Shown here: positions 8,865 to 17,554 of the stretch, piece by piece | How positions within the stretch are numbered: the first letter of the stretch is position 1 | How the letters are laid out: every line of letters begins with the position of its first letter | The notes under the pieces: model-generated | Database searches by the model: none | What the model was told of the DNA's origin: nothing | What the model saw: the letters and a program-made list of their open reading frames with translations, nothing else | Program-made: the position numbers and the translations under genes | NCBI RefSeq assembly: GCF_007713465.1 | Contig: NZ_VMSG01000021.1 | Coordinates: forward strand, 1 to 64,000 | Direction of reading: 5' to 3' | DNA from: Pseudomonas sp. H3(2019) | GTDB taxonomy: Bacteria > Pseudomonadota > Gammaproteobacteria > Pseudomonadales > Pseudomonadaceae | DNA: 64,000 nt

Positions 8865-10274
8865 TCAGAGTGGCTTGCCGCGGTTGCCATGCTGGCTGAC
8901 AAAAGCCTGCACAGCTTTCAGGTCATTTGGCAAAACGGTGCAGCGCTCATCTCGCTCGAACAAATCAGAAAGATGGGCAGGCAGTTCAAGCGCTTTTCCT
9001 ACACCGGCTTTTTCGACGGCTTCAGGGAATTTGACCGGATGGGCCGTTCCCAGAATCACCATCGGAATATCCAGGCTACGACGGCACTCACGCGCAGCCT
9101 TGACGCCGATGGCAGTGTGCGGATCGAGCAGTTCACCGGTTTGAGCGAAGACTTCAGCGATCGTCTCGCAGGTTTGCGCGTCATCCACGGCCAGCGAGTC
9201 GAAGAGTTTGCGCGCTTCGGTCCAGCGCTCTTGCTCTACGCTGAAACCGCCACCGTGCTTGAAGGTGTCCATCAGGCCGGCAATCGCGGCACCGTTACGA
9301 CCGTGCAGGTCGAACAGCAGTCGCTCGAAGTTCGACGAGACCATGATGTCCATCGACGGCGACAGTGTGGCGTGCAGGGTTTCCTTGACGTACTGATTGC
9401 CGCTCATGAAGCGGTGCAGGATGTCGTTGCGGTTGGTGGCGACGATCAACTGGTTGATCGGCAATCCCATGTTGCGTGCCAGGTAGCCGGCGAAGATGTC
9501 GCCGAAGTTGCCGGTTGGCACCGAGAACGACACCGAGCGCACCGGGCCGCCCAACTGCAGGGCTGCGTGGAAGTAGTAGACGATCTGGGCCATGATCCGC
9601 GCCCAGTTGATCGAGTTCACCGCTACCAGACGCGTGCCTTTGAGGAAGCTCTGGTCGGCGAAGCTGGCCTTGACCATTTCCTGGCAGTCATCGAAGTTGC
9701 CTTCGATGGCGATGTTGTGGATGTTCTCGCCGAAGATGGTGGTCATCTGGCGACGCTGCACTTCCGACACGCGGTTGTGTGGGTGCAGGATGAAGATGTC
9801 GACGTTTTCGCAGTGCTTGCAGCCTTCGATGGCGGCCGAACCGGTATCGCCCGAGGTGGCGCCAACGATGACCACGCGCTCACCGCGTTTCTCCAGCACG
9901 TAGTCGAGCAGGCGACCGAGCAATTGCAGGGCGAAGTCCTTGAACGCCAGGGTCGGGCCGTGGAACAGCTCCAGCACCCACTCGTTGCCGTTCAACTGAC
10001 GCAACGGCGCCACGGCGTTGTGGGAGAACACGCCGTAAGTTTCTTCGAGGATTTTCTTGAAGTCGGCATCCGGGATGCTGCCGGTGACAAACGGGCGCAT
10101 CACCCGGAAAGCCAGCTCGTGGTACGGCAGGCCGGCCCAGGAAGCGATTTCTTCCTGGGTGAAACGTGGCAGGTTTTCGGGGACGTACAGACCGCCGTCA
10201 GTGGCCAGACCGGCCAGCAGGACGTCTTCGAAATTCAGGGCCGGTGCCTGGCCGCGGGTACTGATATAACGCAT
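8865..10274 (-). CDS. thrC: Threonine synthase
   Basis: A 469-residue PLP enzyme that turns O-phospho-L-homoserine into threonine, the last step of threonine synthesis. It has the long class-II type layout: MRYISTRGQAP at the start, FHGPTLAFKDFALQ with the PLP lysine, the GATSGDTGSAA phosphate-binding loop and NSINWARIMAQ. The frame extends four codons further to 10286, but the ATG at 10274 gives the family N-terminus. It follows hom by 66 bases, a gap holding a hairpin at 10305-10326, and the two form a threonine pathway unit. Confidence 0.96.
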   Translation of the reverse strand: MRYISTRGQAPALNFEDVLLAGLATDGGLYVPENLPRFTQEEIASWAGLPYHELAFRVMRPFVTGSIPDADFKKILEETYGVFSHNAVAPLRQLNGNEWVLELFHGPTLAFKDFALQLLGRLLDYVLEKRGERVVIVGATSGDTGSAAIEGCKHCENVDIFILHPHNRVSEVQRRQMTTIFGENIHNIAIEGNFDDCQEMVKASFADQSFLKGTRLVAVNSINWARIMAQIVYYFHAALQLGGPVRSVSFSVPTGNFGDIFAGYLARNMGLPINQLIVATNRNDILHRFMSGNQYVKETLHATLSPSMDIMVSSNFERLLFDLHGRNGAAIAGLMDTFKHGGGFSVEQERWTEARKLFDSLAVDDAQTCETIAEVFAQTGELLDPHTAIGVKAARECRRSLDIPMVILGTAHPVKFPEAVEKAGVGKALELPAHLSDLFERDERCTVLPNDLKAVQAFVSQHGNRGKPL

Positions 10275-10304
10275 GACTGGCTCCACTATTCAGAGTTCGC
10301 AAAC

Positions 10305-10326
10305 CCGGGCTCGCGCACGAGCCCGG
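10305..10326 (-). other. Intercistronic hairpin between hom and thrC
   Basis: Arms CCGGGCTCG (10305-10313) and CGAGCCCGG (10318-10326) with a CGCA loop. On the minus strand the stem is followed by GTTTG. It could be a partial terminator or an RNA-stability hairpin that sets the hom:thrC ratio. Confidence 0.55.
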
Positions 10327-10340
10327 TGAACAATAACGAC

Positions 10341-11645
10341 TTAGTTCAGGTGCTCGACGCGGATCCGCACCACCGGACCGACCACGTCCGCCAGGGCTTC
10401 GAGGGCGGCGATCGCATCGTTCATGTGCTGCTCCAGCACACTGTGGGTCAGCAGGATCATCGGCACCAGGCCGTCGTGTTCTTCGACTTCCTTTTGCATG
10501 ATCGATTCGATGTTGATACCGCGCTCCGACAGAATGCTCGCGACCTGAGCCAGCACGCCCGGATGATCCTTGGCCTGGATGCGCAGGTAGTAGGCGCTTT
10601 CACAGGCTTCGATCGGCAGGATCGGGTGGGCCGACAGCGAATCCGGCTGGAAGGCCAGGTGTGGTACGCGGTTTTCCGGGTCGCAGGTCATGGCGCGAAC
10701 CACATCCACCAGGTCGGCGATGACCGACGAAGCGGTCGGTTCCATACCGGCGCCCGCACCGTAGAACAGCGTCGAACCGGCAGCATCACCATTGACCATC
10801 ACTGCGTTCATCACGCCGTTGACGTTGGCAATCAGGCGATCGGCCGGGATCAGCGTCGGGTGCACACGCAGTTCGATGCCGGCAGCGGTGCTACGCGCCA
10901 CGCCCAGGTGCTTGATGCGATAGCCCAGCGCTTCGGCGTAATTCACGTCAGCGGTGGTCAGCTTGGTGATGCCTTCGGTATAGGCCTTGTCGAATTGCAG
11001 CGGGATACCGAAAGCGATCGATGCCAGGATCGTCAGCTTGTGCGCCGCGTCGATGCCTTCAACGTCGAAGGTTGGATCGGCTTCGGCGTAACCCAGCGCT
11101 TGCGCCTCGGCGAGCACGTCTTCAAAGGTCCGGCCCTTCTCACGCATTTCGGTGAGGATGAAGTTACCAGTGCCGTTGATGATCCCGGCGACCCAGTTGA
11201 TGCGGTTGGCCGACAGGCCTTCACGGATCGCCTTGATCACCGGAATGCCACCGGCTACCGCGGCTTCGAACGCGACGATCACGCCTTTCTCGCGGGCCTT
11301 GGCGAAAATTTCATTACCGTGAACGGCAATCAGTGCCTTGTTCGCGGTGACCACATGCTTGCCATTCTCGATGGCTTTGAGTACCAGCTCGCGGGCAACG
11401 GTGTAGCCGCCCATCAGCTCTATAACGATGTCGATCTCAGGGTTCGTGGCCACTTCGAAGACATCGTTGGTAATCGCAATACCGGTCGTCTGGAACTGAG
11501 GCTTTGGCGTGCGCATGGCAATTTGTGCCACTTCGATTCCACGCCCGGCACGACGAGCAATTTCCTCGGCGTTGCGCTGAAGTACGTTGAAGGTACCGCC
11601 ACCGACGGTCCCTAACCCACAGATGCCTACTTTGACCGGTTTCAC
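10341..11645 (-). CDS. hom: Homoserine dehydrogenase
   Basis: A 434-residue enzyme that reduces aspartate-4-semialdehyde to homoserine at the branch to threonine and methionine. The N-terminal Rossmann motif is VGICGLGTVGGGTF. The catalytic domain shows NGTGNFILTEM and the EADPTFDVEGIDAAHKL lysine region. A C-terminal ACT domain (HPGVLAQVASILSERGINI, near residue 355 on) suggests feedback by threonine. The GTG at 11645 is chosen because it gives the VKPVKVGICGLG N-terminus and has a GGGGAG ribosome-binding site 7-8 bases upstream. Two terminator-like hairpins lie in its leader at 11664-11684 and 11693-11711. Confidence 0.96.
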   Translation of the reverse strand: MKPVKVGICGLGTVGGGTFNVLQRNAEEIARRAGRGIEVAQIAMRTPKPQFQTTGIAITNDVFEVATNPEIDIVIELMGGYTVARELVLKAIENGKHVVTANKALIAVHGNEIFAKAREKGVIVAFEAAVAGGIPVIKAIREGLSANRINWVAGIINGTGNFILTEMREKGRTFEDVLAEAQALGYAEADPTFDVEGIDAAHKLTILASIAFGIPLQFDKAYTEGITKLTTADVNYAEALGYRIKHLGVARSTAAGIELRVHPTLIPADRLIANVNGVMNAVMVNGDAAGSTLFYGAGAGMEPTASSVIADLVDVVRAMTCDPENRVPHLAFQPDSLSAHPILPIEACESAYYLRIQAKDHPGVLAQVASILSERGINIESIMQKEVEEHDGLVPMILLTHSVLEQHMNDAIAALEALADVVGPVVRIRVEHLN

Positions 11646-11663
11646 TGTGAACTCCCCATAAAA

Positions 11664-11684
11664 CGGCCGACTCAAGGTCGGCCG
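11664..11684 (-). terminator. Terminator-like hairpin in the hom leader
   Basis: On the minus strand the stem CGGCCGAC/GTCGGCCG is followed by TTTTA and then directly by the GGGGAG ribosome-binding site of hom. It has the shape of an intrinsic terminator placed just before the start codon, so it could act as an attenuator or block ribosome access. Confidence 0.6.
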
Positions 11685-11692
11685 TGGAAAAC

Positions 11693-11711
11693 AGCCGCAC
11701 AGCGTGCGGCT
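11693..11711 (-). terminator. Upstream hairpin between dsbC and hom
   Basis: Arms AGCCGCAC (11693-11700) and GTGCGGCT (11704-11711) close on a three-base loop; on the minus strand the stem is followed by GTTTTCC. It may end the dsbC transcript. It precedes a second similar hairpin. Confidence 0.6.
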
Positions 11712-11781
11712 CTCTATTAATGGAACGCCGACTGCTGTCGCCGCTCCATGATCGTCAAAGGCTTACCGTGACGACGCAGGA

Positions 11782-12513
11782 TTATTTCGCACTTAGTGCC
11801 AGTTTGGCGACTTGTGGTGCTGGCTGGTAGCCCGGAATCACTTGGCCATCGGCCAAAACGATAGCCGGTGTACCGTTCACGCCGATCGACTGGCCCAGGG
11901 CGAACTGCTTGGAAACCGGGTTGGCGCACTTGGCAGCCTTGATTTCCTTGCCGTCGACCATTTTGTCCATCGCCGCTTTTTTGTCAGCAGAACACCAGAC
12001 CGCTTGCAGTTGCTCGTCACCCGGCGAGCCGAGGCCCTGGCGTGGGAAAGCAACATAACGCACTTCGATGCCCATTTTGTTCAATGCAGGCACTTCAGCG
12101 TGCAATTTGTGGCAGTACGGGCAGGTGGTGTCGGTGAATACGGTGATGTGGGTCTTGGTTTCGCCAATCGCCGGGTAAACCACGGTTTCAGCAACCGGAA
12201 TGCCGTTGATCAGTTTGGAGATCCCCAGACGCTCGGCCTTCTCGGTCAGGTTGACCGGTTTGCCGTCCTTGAGCTGGAACACATAGCCCTGAACGATGTA
12301 CTGGCCGTCGGCGCTCGCGTACAGCACACGGCTGCCCTTGAGTTTGACTTCGTAGAGACCGGCCAGCGGGCTGGCACTGATGGACTCGATCGGGGTGTCG
12401 AGCTGGAGGGTTTCCAGACTTTTACGAATGGCTTTATCAGCCGCATCATCGGCGATGGCAAAGGTGCTGACCAACGCAATGGCTGCGGCGGCGAAAATCT
12501 GGGTCAGACGCAT
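11782..12513 (-). CDS. dsbC: Thiol:disulfide interchange protein DsbC
   Basis: A 243-residue periplasmic disulfide isomerase that reshuffles wrong disulfides and is kept reduced by DsbD. The N-terminal signal peptide is MRLTQIFAAAAIALVSTFAIA. A dimerisation region follows and then a thioredoxin fold with the CPYC active site (TTCPYCHKLH) and the cis-proline loop NGTPAIVLADG. The frame runs further upstream, but the ATG at 12513 is where the signal peptide begins. It sits between xerD and hom, all in one direction, an order common in pseudomonads. Confidence 0.94.
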   Translation of the reverse strand: MRLTQIFAAAAIALVSTFAIADDAADKAIRKSLETLQLDTPIESISASPLAGLYEVKLKGSRVLYASADGQYIVQGYVFQLKDGKPVNLTEKAERLGISKLINGIPVAETVVYPAIGETKTHITVFTDTTCPYCHKLHAEVPALNKMGIEVRYVAFPRQGLGSPGDEQLQAVWCSADKKAAMDKMVDGKEIKAAKCANPVSKQFALGQSIGVNGTPAIVLADGQVIPGYQPAPQVAKLALSAK

Positions 12514-12678
12514 GAGAACTCCTGAAGGCGGGCAAATGGATCGGCTAGAACGCCGGTACTGAAACACCGGGTCATAACCGCCCATCGTGCAAACCCGCAA
12601 AGCCTACCACATAAGGCCCGCGTGGCCGAATGCGCCTGACGCAAGACTGACATTTGCCAATCAGCGCAGAACCGCTCT

Positions 12679-12708
12679 TGTAGCAGCTGCCGAACGCAGG
12701 CTGCTACA
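12679..12708. repeat. REP-like hairpin between xerD and dsbC
   Basis: Arms TGTAGCAGC (12679-12687) and GCTGCTACA (12700-12708) pair across a 12-base GC-rich loop. It resembles the single REP class with a CTGCCG...CGCAGG core. Confidence 0.65.
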
Positions 12709-12718
12709 GGGGATATAT

Positions 12719-13615
12719 TCAGCCGCGCGGATGGTGTTTGGCGTGCAGGTCCTGCAAACGGGCGCGGGCGACGTGGGTGTAGATTTGTGTGGTCGACAGG
12801 TCGCTATGGCCAAGCAGCATTTGCACCACCCGCAAATCGGCGCCGTGGTTGAGCAGATGGGTGGCGAAGGCGTGGCGCAAGGTGTGCGGCGACAGGGACT
12901 TGCCGATCCCGGCGACTTTGGCCTGGTGCTTGATGCGATGCCAGAAGGTCTGACGGGTCATCTGCTCGCCACGCAGGCTCGGAAACAGCACATCGCTGGG
13001 CCGCCCGCCGAGCAACTCGCTGCGCGCATCGCGCAGGTAGCGCTCGACCCAGACAATCGCCTCTTCGCCCATCGGCACCAGCCGTTCCTTGCTGCCCTTG
13101 CCCATGACCCGCAGCACGCCCTGGCGCAGGTTGATCTGTTCCAGCGTCAGGCTGATCAGTTCGGTGACCCGCAAACCGCAGGCATACAGCACTTCCAGCA
13201 TGGCGCGATCGCGCTGGCCGATCGCTTCACTCAGATCCGGCGCGGCGAGCAAGGCTTCCACGTCCGCTTCCGACAACGACTTGGGCAATGGCCTGCCGAG
13301 TTGCGGCATGTCGACACGCAACGTCGGGTCGACGGCAATCAGCTTTTCACGCAGTAAATAGCGATAGAACCCACGCACCCCCGAGAGAAACCGCGCAGTC
13401 GAGCGGGGTTTGTAGTTTTGTTCGAGGCGCCAGGCCAGATGATCGAGGATCAGCTCGCGTCCGGCGTTGACCAGCTCCAGGCCCTTCTCCAGCAACCAGC
13501 CGTTGAACAGGGTCAGGTCGCTGCGATAGGCGTCACGGGTGTTATCGGACAGGCCTTTCTCCAACCACAGGGCGTCAAGAAACTGGTCTATCAATGGATG
13601 GTCGATGGCAGGCAT
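12719..13615 (-). CDS. xerD: Site-specific tyrosine recombinase XerD
   Basis: A 298-residue recombinase that, with XerC, resolves chromosome dimers at dif under FtsK control. It has an N-terminal SAM-like core-binding domain and a C-terminal catalytic domain with the full active set: Arg149 (GLRVTELI), Lys173, His244 and Arg247 (HTLRHAF), His270 and the nucleophile Tyr279 (TQIYTHV). Length is exact for the family. It is the first gene of the xerD-dsbC-hom-thrC group and lies downstream of the rplS terminator. Confidence 0.95.
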   Translation of the reverse strand: MPAIDHPLIDQFLDALWLEKGLSDNTRDAYRSDLTLFNGWLLEKGLELVNAGRELILDHLAWRLEQNYKPRSTARFLSGVRGFYRYLLREKLIAVDPTLRVDMPQLGRPLPKSLSEADVEALLAAPDLSEAIGQRDRAMLEVLYACGLRVTELISLTLEQINLRQGVLRVMGKGSKERLVPMGEEAIVWVERYLRDARSELLGGRPSDVLFPSLRGEQMTRQTFWHRIKHQAKVAGIGKSLSPHTLRHAFATHLLNHGADLRVVQMLLGHSDLSTTQIYTHVARARLQDLHAKHHPRG

Positions 13616-13726
13616 AAAGGCTCAAGCAAGACAGGCAACAACGGGAAGGTGGCGAACAGTCTTTCATAGCATGGCCGCTCGCGAAACCATGGCACTTTAC
13701 AGGGAGAGGAATAAATGACGGGCAAC

Positions 13727-13754
13727 AAAAAAGCAGCCCGTAGGCTGCTTTTTT
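13727..13754. terminator. Terminator of the rpsP-rplS operon
   Basis: A stem of 12-base arms starting AAAAAAGCAGCC (13727-13738) and ending GGCTGCTTTTTT (13743-13754) closes on CGTA. It ends the minus-strand ribosomal operon 18 bases after the rplS stop. Confidence 0.92.
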
Positions 13755-13772
13755 CTGCATCGGAAGCTGGAC

Positions 13773-14123
13773 TTAAGCCAGTTTTTCCTTGATGCGAGCT
13801 GCTTTACCCGACAGGTCACGCAGGTAGTACAGCTTGGCTTTACGTACGTCACCGCGACGTTTAACAGCCATGCTGTCGATTTGCGGGCTGTAGGTCTGGA
13901 AAGTACGCTCTACGCCAACACCGTTGGAGATTTTACGAACAGTGAAAGCACTGTTCACACCACGGTTACGCTTGGCGATTACTACGCCTTCGAACGCTTG
14001 CAGACGCGAACGGTCGCCTTCCTTCACTTTCACCTGAACGACAATGGTGTCGCCCGGGGCAAAGGTAGGGATCTCTTTGGTCATCTGCTCTGCTTCGAGT
14101 GCAAGGATGATTTTGTTAGTCAT
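13773..14123 (-). CDS. rplS: 50S ribosomal protein L19
   Basis: A 116-residue ribosomal protein at the 30S-50S interface. Typical segments are [16 protein letters not shown], the [12 protein letters not shown] stretch and the C-terminal [19 protein letters not shown]. It is the last gene of rpsP-rimM-trmD-rplS, 45 bases after trmD. Confidence 0.97.
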
Positions 14124-14168
14124 GCTGTGCTCCTAAGGTAAATCGTCGGATCTACCATCGATACGTTG

Positions 14169-14921
14169 TTAACTATCGTCCCGCTCGCGGATGTATTCCT
14201 CGAGCAGCTTCTTCTCTTCTCCAGAAAGCGAGCGGCTTTCCAGAAGATCGGCGCGTCGTTCAAAGGTCCTACCAAGGGACTGCTGTAAACGCCAACGCCG
14301 GATATGCGCGTGATTGCCACTCAGCAACACGTCGGGAACACGCTGATCCGCATACACCTCAGGTCGGGTGTAGTGCGGGCAATCCAGCAGACCATCCGTA
14401 AAGGAATCTTCCTCGGCGGAGTCCGCATGCCCTAAAGCTCCAGGCAGCAGTCGTGTAACCGCATCGATCAGGACCATCGCCGGCAGCTCGCCGCCAGACA
14501 GTACATAGTCGCCAATCGACCACTCTTCATCGACATGAGCGTCAATAAAACGCTCGTCAATGCCTTCATAGCGGCCGGCAATCAGGATTAATGCTTCCTC
14601 ATTCGCCAACTCGCGTACCGCCGACTGAGTCAGTTGACGGCCTTGGGGCGACAGATAAATTACCTTCGCCGCCTCCCCGGCTGCTGCCTTGGCCTGAACC
14701 AGAGCATCTTCCAGGGGCTTGATCTTCATCACCATGCCCGGACCACCGCCAAATGGGCGATCATCCACAGTGTGATGTCGATCCGTTGTGTAGTCTCGCG
14801 GATTCCAACAGGTCAGCTGCAAGAGCCCCTGTTTCACCGCACGACTGGTGATGCCGTAGTCGCTGATGGCGGAAAACATCTCGGGAAACAAACTGATCAC
14901 TTCGACGCGCAAGTTAGCCAC
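14169..14921 (-). CDS. trmD: tRNA (guanine-37-N1)-methyltransferase TrmD
   Basis: A 250-residue SPOUT methyltransferase that makes m1G37 in tRNAs reading CNN or GNN codons, preventing frameshifts. Key motifs are VISLFPEMF at the N-terminus, DDRPFGGGPGMVMK, LIAGRYEGIDERF and the trefoil-knot WSIGDYVLSGGELPA. A GTG at 14921 gives the family N-terminus VANLRVEVISLFPE. The frame is open further, but that would run into rimM. Only two bases separate it from the rimM stop, so translation is probably coupled. Confidence 0.95.
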   Translation of the reverse strand: MANLRVEVISLFPEMFSAISDYGITSRAVKQGLLQLTCWNPRDYTTDRHHTVDDRPFGGGPGMVMKIKPLEDALVQAKAAAGEAAKVIYLSPQGRQLTQSAVRELANEEALILIAGRYEGIDERFIDAHVDEEWSIGDYVLSGGELPAMVLIDAVTRLLPGALGHADSAEEDSFTDGLLDCPHYTRPEVYADQRVPDVLLSGNHAHIRRWRLQQSLGRTFERRADLLESRSLSGEEKKLLEEYIRERDDS

Positions 14922-14923
14922 GT

Positions 14924-15463
14924 TTAGAAGTCCGCGTCCCAATCCACCTTCATCTCGCCTGCTGCCAGGTCGACGGCCAACACGCATTGCTCCGTATAGG
15001 GCAACAGGCGTTCGCGATCATCCAGGCTGCCAGCGCAAGGCTTGACCACCATGACATCGTTCGAGCCGGTCTCCAGCAGGTGATCGATCTTCCCGAGCAA
15101 TTGCCCGAGGTGGTCGATAACCTTCAGACCTTCCAGCTGGTACCAGTAGTACTCGCCGTCGGTCAGATCAGGAAACAGGTTACGCGGCACGCAGATTTCA
15201 AAACCGGCCAGAAGACGAGCTTCTTCACGGTCATCGAGACCTTTGAGCTTTGTGACCAGAAACTTGCCGCCTTGTACGCGGCCGCTGACCAGCTCTACCT
15301 GCCGTACATCGCCTTCGCGCTTTAGCGTCCAGGTTTTGTAGTCCAACAGGTTTCCAATCGGATCAGTAAAGGAAAAGACCTTCACTTCGCCGCGAACGCC
15401 ATGAATAGAATAAATCTTGCCGATAACGATCAAATCATCAGCATTTGCCGGCGTCGCGTTCAT
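14924..15463 (-). CDS. rimM: 16S rRNA processing protein RimM
   Basis: A 179-residue 30S-assembly factor that binds S19 and helps maturation of the 16S 3' domain. The RimM N-terminal domain (VIGKIYSIHGVRGEVKVFSFTDP) is followed by the PRC-barrel-like half with YYWYQLEGL and DHLLETGSNDVMVV. It lies five bases after rpsP and just before trmD. Confidence 0.96.
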   Translation of the reverse strand: MNATPANADDLIVIGKIYSIHGVRGEVKVFSFTDPIGNLLDYKTWTLKREGDVRQVELVSGRVQGGKFLVTKLKGLDDREEARLLAGFEICVPRNLFPDLTDGEYYWYQLEGLKVIDHLGQLLGKIDHLLETGSNDVMVVKPCAGSLDDRERLLPYTEQCVLAVDLAAGEMKVDWDADF

Positions 15464-15468
15464 ATTGC

Positions 15469-15720
15469 TCAGGCCGCAGCCTTAGCAGCGTCCTTCAGCA
15501 ACTGAGCAACACGCTCAGAAGGTTGTGCACCAACGCTCAGCCAGTAGGCTACGCGCTCTTGGTTCACGGACAGGCGGACTTCTTGACCACGAGCGATCGG
15601 GTTGAAGAAACCAACTTGTTCTTTGTGCGAACCGTCGCGTGGGTTGCGGCTGTCGGTCACGTTCAAGTGGTAAAACGGGCGCTTTTTGGAGCCGCCAAGG
15701 GCAAGACGGATTGTTAGCAT
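15469..15720 (-). CDS. rpsP: 30S ribosomal protein S16
   Basis: An 83-residue ribosomal protein with the standard MLTIRLALGGSKKRPFYHL start, the RDGSHKEQVGFFNP middle and YWLSVGAQPSERV end. It is the first gene of the rpsP-rimM-trmD-rplS operon. Its promoter should lie in 15721-15969, a gap that also contains short inverted GTGGG/CCCAC sequences near 15917-15936. Confidence 0.97.
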   Translation of the reverse strand: MLTIRLALGGSKKRPFYHLNVTDSRNPRDGSHKEQVGFFNPIARGQEVRLSVNQERVAYWLSVGAQPSERVAQLLKDAAKAAA

Positions 15721-15969
15721 GTGAACATAGTTCCTGTAGTCGGTGCTGCAAATCTAAATGCACAGCGGGCATAGGTGCCCGAAAGGCCGCATATTCTAAG
15801 GAATATCCGGACTTTTGCAAATGTCTTTTTCCGGCACCTGTCAGTGTGCCATCCAGATTTGCTATAGAGCCGTTGCGAACAACGGCGAGTCAGCTCCCGC
15901 CAATGCGGGCTTGCTGTGGGTCCCACGTCCGTGTGGGGCCGCGCCGACATGACTGCCGACGCGAGTTCT

Positions 15970-17346
15970 TTACATTTTCGGCATGCCGCCGCCGGGCAAC
16001 ATACCGCCCATGCCGCGCATCATTTTGGCCATTCCGCCTTTGGCGGAGAACTTCTTCATCATCTTCTGCATCTGCTTGTGTTGCTTGATCAAGCGACCGA
16101 TGTCCTGCACCTGAGTGCCAGAACCCATGGCGATCCGACGCTTGCGCGAACCGCTGATCAGCTCAGGGTCGCGGCGCTCGGCCGGGGTCATGGAATTGAT
16201 GATGGCTTCCATCTGCTTGAACTGCTTCTCTGCCGCACCCTGGGCATTGCCCATTTGCGCCAGATTCACCCCGCCGATGTTTGGCAGTTTGTCCATGAGC
16301 CCGCCGAGGCCGCCCATGTTCTTCATCTGTTGCAGCTGATCGCGGAAGTCTTCGAGGTCGAAGCCCTTGCCCTTCTTCAGCTTTTTGGCCAGTTTGTCGG
16401 CCTTGTCTTTGTCGAGCGTCGCCTCGGCCTGCTCGATCAGGCTGAGCACGTCGCCCATGCCAAGGATACGCGACGCAATACGCTCAGGATGGAACGGTTC
16501 GAGGGCTTCGGTCTTCTCGCCCATACCGATGAACTTGATCGGCTTGCCAGTGATCGCACGCACCGACAGCGCGGCACCGCCACGGGCGTCACCGTCGACC
16601 TTGGTCAGGATCACACCGGTCAGCGGCAGCGCGTCGCCAAAGGCCTTGGCCGTGATGGCGGCGTCCTGGCCGGTCATGGCGTCGACCACGAACAGCGTTT
16701 CGACCGGTTTGATCGCCGCGTGCAGGGCCTTGATCTCGCCCATCATCTCTTCGTCGATGTGCAGGCGACCGGCGGTATCGACGATGACCACGTCGATGAA
16801 TTTCAGTCTGGCTTCTTTAATAGCCGCTTCAGCGATGTCGACCGGCTTCTGGCTCAGGTCGGACGGGAAGAACGTCACGCCGATGTCGTTGGCCAGGGTT
16901 TCCAGCTGCTTGATCGCGGCCGGGCGGTAAACGTCCGCCGACACCACCATGACCGACTTCTTCTTGCGCTCTTTAAGGAAGCGCGCCAGTTTGCCAGCGG
17001 TGGTGGTTTTACCGGCACCTTGCAGACCGGCCATCAAAATGACGGCAGGCGGCACGGCACTCAGGTTCAAATCTTCGTTGGCCGCGCCCATCAGGCTTTC
17101 GAGTTCGGCCTGGACGATCTTCACGAAGGCCTGGCCCGGCGTCAGGCTGCGCGACACCTCGGTGCCGACAGCGCGCTCCTTGACCGAATTGACAAAGTCT
17201 TTGACCACCGGCAAGGCGACGTCGGCTTCGAGCAACGCCATGCGCACTTCGCGCAGCGTGTCTTTGATATTGTCCTCGGTCAGCTTGGCCTTGCCGGTGA
17301 CATGGCGCAGCGTCTGCGAGAGACGGTCGGTTAAGTTTTCAAACAT
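15970..17346 (-). CDS. ffh: Signal recognition particle protein Ffh
   Basis: A 458-residue SRP54 GTPase that binds signal sequences together with 4.5S RNA and targets ribosomes to FtsY and SecYEG. It has the N-domain helices, the G-domain P-loop GLQGAGKTTTAGKLA, DTAGRLHIDEEMM, TKVDGDARGG, and the Met-rich M domain with SRKRRIAMGSG and a C-terminal MRGMGGMLPGGGMPKM tail. It is divergent from the ccsA-like gene across about 210 bases. Confidence 0.97.
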   Translation of the reverse strand: MFENLTDRLSQTLRHVTGKAKLTEDNIKDTLREVRMALLEADVALPVVKDFVNSVKERAVGTEVSRSLTPGQAFVKIVQAELESLMGAANEDLNLSAVPPAVILMAGLQGAGKTTTAGKLARFLKERKKKSVMVVSADVYRPAAIKQLETLANDIGVTFFPSDLSQKPVDIAEAAIKEARLKFIDVVIVDTAGRLHIDEEMMGEIKALHAAIKPVETLFVVDAMTGQDAAITAKAFGDALPLTGVILTKVDGDARGGAALSVRAITGKPIKFIGMGEKTEALEPFHPERIASRILGMGDVLSLIEQAEATLDKDKADKLAKKLKKGKGFDLEDFRDQLQQMKNMGGLGGLMDKLPNIGGVNLAQMGNAQGAAEKQFKQMEAIINSMTPAERRDPELISGSRKRRIAMGSGTQVQDIGRLIKQHKQMQKMMKKFSAKGGMAKMMRGMGGMLPGGGMPKM

Positions 17347-17554
17347 GCGCGATCCTTTCAGGCCCTATGGAGACCGAGGTAATGGCGGCCCAGACCGTGA
17401 AAAACATGTGCTCGGCGAGCCTGCGGCGTGGGCAGGACGCGGATTATAGCGAAGACTGCGTCTGGCGCACACCCGCCGTCTGGTTGAGTGGTCTTTCGTG
17501 TCATGTCGGTTGTATGCCAAACTCAGCCTCTTTCGGGCTTGCCTAACAGGATTT

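Noticed and set aside
8740..8900. A short basic open frame (MGKMTRKKQQVKRV...) between the DUF3509-like gene and thrC
   Set aside because: It runs through the thrC terminator hairpin and into the end of thrC, and has no clear ribosome-binding site or homologue known to me.
8847..11615. A 922-residue open frame antisense to thrC and hom
   Set aside because: It spans two complete, well-conserved genes and the gap between them and shows no domain, so it is a codon-position artefact of high GC.
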